From a virus: a stretch of DNA of 61,839 nucleotides. Below are positions 60,292 through 61,839 of the stretch, piece by piece. A program made the translations under genes and the position numbers. Numbering within the stretch: the first letter of the stretch is position 1; the number at the start of each line of letters is the position of its first letter. The notes under the pieces were generated by a model, which was not told the origin of the DNA, made no database searches, and saw nothing but the letters and a program-made list of their open reading frames with translations. The DNA lies in the IMG/VR virus record IMGVR_UViG_3300042898_003568, positions 1-61,839 of that record; one strand, written 5' to 3'.

Positions 60292-60933
60292 TTATTTTTT
60301 TTGAAATAACGAGAAGCCATTCCTTAAATTTAGATTATCATAAAGTGTATTGTAACAACCACTTTCAATTATCTCTTTTCTTATTTTGGAACATTTGAGA
60401 ATAGAGCTATCATCCAACGCCACAATTCTTGTTCTGTCTTTAAGTTTTATCCATTCCGGGTAAGTAGTATATTCACCACCATCTAAAATTAAAAAATCGA
60501 TTTGTTCTGGCAATTCGGATAATACTTTTTTTGAAATCTTTAGTAGTGAAAGGTCTTTATCATACCATAATCGTGCATGCTCATCTATGTTAAAATCTAT
60601 TTCACTATGATTGAACCAAAAAACATCCTCAAAGTCTATTATAGAACCATTTAGTAATGTTACATAGTCGGATAATTGTTTATTCTGTCCTGATTTGTTT
60701 AAAACATTTACCGAGTTCAAATTTGCCAATGCGGTATTATACATATCTTCATACATCTCTATAGAGATAAAGTTTTTATTCTCATTACTTTCTATGATTG
60801 CTCTTATAACACAATTTGTAGAACCTAATCCATTCCATGTACCAATCTCTACAATGTTTTTAACATCATCTCTTTTTGAAACTTCGAAAATTAAGTCTCC
60901 TGCAATATCACCTAAATTTATTTGACCACTCAT
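60292..60933 (-). CDS. Class I SAM-dependent methyltransferase-like protein, 213 aa
   Basis: It carries NIVEIGTWNGLGST (SAM motif I), FISIEMYED (acidic loop), and IDFLILDGGEYTTY. The pattern is of CmcI/FkbM-type enzymes. It is part of the glycan cassette at the right edge. Substrate unknown. Confidence 0.75.
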   Translation of the reverse strand: MSGQINLGDIAGDLIFEVSKRDDVKNIVEIGTWNGLGSTNCVIRAIIESNENKNFISIEMYEDMYNTALANLNSVNVLNKSGQNKQLSDYVTLLNGSIIDFEDVFWFNHSEIDFNIDEHARLWYDKDLSLLKISKKVLSELPEQIDFLILDGGEYTTYPEWIKLKDRTRIVALDDSSILKCSKIRKEIIESGCYNTLYDNLNLRNGFSLFQKK

Positions 60934-60955
60934 TATTTATTTTTTATTTTTTTGT

Positions 60956-61531
60956 CTATTTGATTCTTTTTGCAGGAACTCCTACATAAGTACCGCTTTC
61001 TGTTATGTTTTTAACAACACCACTGTTTAGTCCTACGATTATATCGTCTGTTATTTTAGTTTTTTCTCTTACTGAACTATTTGATCCTAAATACACAGAG
61101 TCTCCTATTTTGCAATTTCCGGATATAATCGAACCAGGCATGGCACTGAAGAAGTCGCCTATAACAGAATCATGTCCAATTTGTACTCCTCTGTTAAGAA
61201 TACAATGACTTCCCAATTTTATGTTTGTTGTTAAAATAGAATATGGTCCAATATAGGTTCCTTCTCCTATTACTATATCGTCGGATATAATTGCGGTCGG
61301 ATGCACAAACGAAAAGTATTTTGTATTCTTAGGAAGACTTTCTTTGACCTTTCTTCTTAAATTTGACTCTCCCAAACAAATCATCATTTCATATTTATCT
61401 GGATTAAAATCGCTTATAGGCTTTAAAAAATCGTTGCTGAAATCATCATCAACAAATATATCGACTTCCTCTTTCAAGAACAGAATCACTTCGCGCGCAT
61501 GACCACCATATCCAAATATTGCTTTTTTCAT
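60956..61531 (-). CDS. NeuD/PglD-type sugar O- or N-acyltransferase, 191 aa
   Basis: It starts with a Rossmann-like GYGGHAREVI, then an isoleucine-patch hexapeptide region (IVIGEGTYIGPYSIL, CILNRGVQIGHDSVIGD, CKIGDSVYLGSN) forming a left-handed beta helix, ending YVGVPAKRIK. It acetylates an amino sugar on a nucleotide carrier. The aminotransferase next to it (TAATG overlap) would make the amine. Confidence 0.88.
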   Translation of the reverse strand: MKKAIFGYGGHAREVILFLKEEVDIFVDDDFSNDFLKPISDFNPDKYEMMICLGESNLRRKVKESLPKNTKYFSFVHPTAIISDDIVIGEGTYIGPYSILTTNIKLGSHCILNRGVQIGHDSVIGDFFSAMPGSIISGNCKIGDSVYLGSNSSVREKTKITDDIIVGLNSGVVKNITESGTYVGVPAKRIK

Positions 61532-61839
61532 TATCTTTCTTTTGTGTATATTTCAAATTTTGATAAATCAGGGTATGGTAATTCCAAATCTTCATTCTTT
61601 TTAGGAGTTCCATCAGTATTGTAAAATTGACCCATCAATAACATACCTCTCGCCGCAAGCTCTGGCATCATATAGAAGTTCCAACCTAGCATATCAAGAT
61701 TGTCATCATGATAAGAACATTCTCTCCTACCACTATAGCGCGCTCTTTTGAACCAGTGATATGCCTCTAGGCTATCGGTTAGTATTGCACCACCCTTACT
61801 CAGTTTAAAGTGCTTGTAAGGACCTGTAAATGATATACA
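61531..61839 (-). CDS. DegT/DnrJ/EryC1-type sugar aminotransferase (partial, C-terminal part)
   Basis: The 102 codons visible begin at the right edge with CISFTGPYKHFKLSKGGAIL, the PLP-lysine region of the DegT family, and continue with RYSGRRECSYHDDNLDMLGWN and the C-terminal helix to the stop overlapping the acetyltransferase start. It transfers an amino group to a keto-sugar nucleotide. Together with the acyltransferase it would make an acylamino sugar. Confidence 0.82.
   Translation of the reverse strand, partial: CISFTGPYKHFKLSKGGAILTDSLEAYHWFKRARYSGRRECSYHDDNLDMLGWNFYMMPELAARGMLLMGQFYNTDGTPKKNEDLELPYPDLSKFEIYTKER

Noticed and set aside
1-61839. CRISPR arrays, insertion sequences, integrase or attachment sites, tRNA genes
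   Set aside because: No regularly spaced repeats, transposase, recombinase or tRNA-like sequence was seen by eye.

Overview
The window is best read as part of a very large tailed phage (a jumbo, T4-like myovirus) that infects a member of the Bacteroidota, probably a flavobacterium. The T4-like core is clear: both type II topoisomerase subunits (gp52- and gp39-like), a 5'-3' FEN/RNase H exonuclease, a gp32-type single-strand binding protein, a gp62-like candidate, class I ribonucleotide reductase beta, dCMP deaminase and T4 Rnl1-type RNA ligase. The host assignment rests on three things. Many genes carry the Bacteroidota promoter (TTTG or TTG, about 19 bases, then TAnnTTTG). The DNA is AT-rich with very tight gene packing. 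A secreted protein cut by the left edge reaches an LPIELLYF junction like those just before the C-terminal region of type IX secretion cargo. No terminase, major capsid, integrase, tRNA, insertion sequence or CRISPR array is visible, so this is an internal slice of a larger genome.

Layout. 1-5000 (minus): secreted protein, nucleotidyltransferase-like protein, rhomboid protease, small unknowns, topoisomerase gp52. 5000-13300 (plus): a capsid-targeted candidate, topoisomerase gp39, RNase H, gp62-like protein, NusG, dCMP deaminase, hotdog thioesterase and several small genes joined by ATGA or TAATG overlaps. 13300-21200 (minus): secreted His-Me nuclease, UV-damage endonuclease with an odd out-of-frame tail, and the complete PrkA-YeaH-SpoVR module. 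21300-24100 (plus): two more capsid-targeted candidates. 24100-27700 (minus): 5'(3')-nucleotidase, LOG-family hydrolase, Nudix and DnaK. 27900-31200 (plus): a membrane sensor histidine kinase, a stand-alone receiver and a coiled-coil membrane protein. 31200-38000: RNA ligase 1, nuclease-like and nucleotidyltransferase genes, then GrpE, four small unknowns and DnaJ. 38000-45000 (minus): tail-fibre or adhesin genes with repeated DUF1566-like lectin modules and LamG domains. 45000-56900: structural and unknown genes, a cREC protein, a probable small RNA, NrdB, S-adenosylhomocysteinase with a C5 DNA methyltransferase, a cluster of capsid-targeted candidates (S51 peptidase, P-loop protein, 2H phosphoesterase), and gp32. 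56900-61839: virion proteins, then a glycan-modification cassette on the minus strand.

Four systems stand out. (1) At least eight plus-strand proteins begin with the same short peptide, roughly M-K-(I/Y)-x-(K/R)-(Y/F)-x-x-(F/Y)-(I/L/V)-x-E. It resembles the T4 internal-protein capsid targeting sequence, and most of these genes follow an AT-rich phage-type promoter. This suggests a set of proteins packaged in the capsid and injected at infection. (2) A complete DnaK/DnaJ/GrpE chaperone set. (3) A full two-component system linked to a membrane coiled-coil protein. (4) The PrkA-YeaH-SpoVR stress kinase module. RNA-end biochemistry (RNA ligase 1, 2H phosphoesterase, cREC) and methylation recycling (SAH hydrolase plus methyltransferase) form further coherent groups.

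Expression signals fall into two classes: the host-type TAnnTTTG promoter, and a phage-specific run of T followed by AATATATAA, sometimes with the exact T4 late box TATAAATA. Intrinsic terminators are numerous, often shared by convergent genes, and in at least four cases the stop codon lies in or at the edge of the terminator loop. No stretch longer than about 300 bases lacks a gene.
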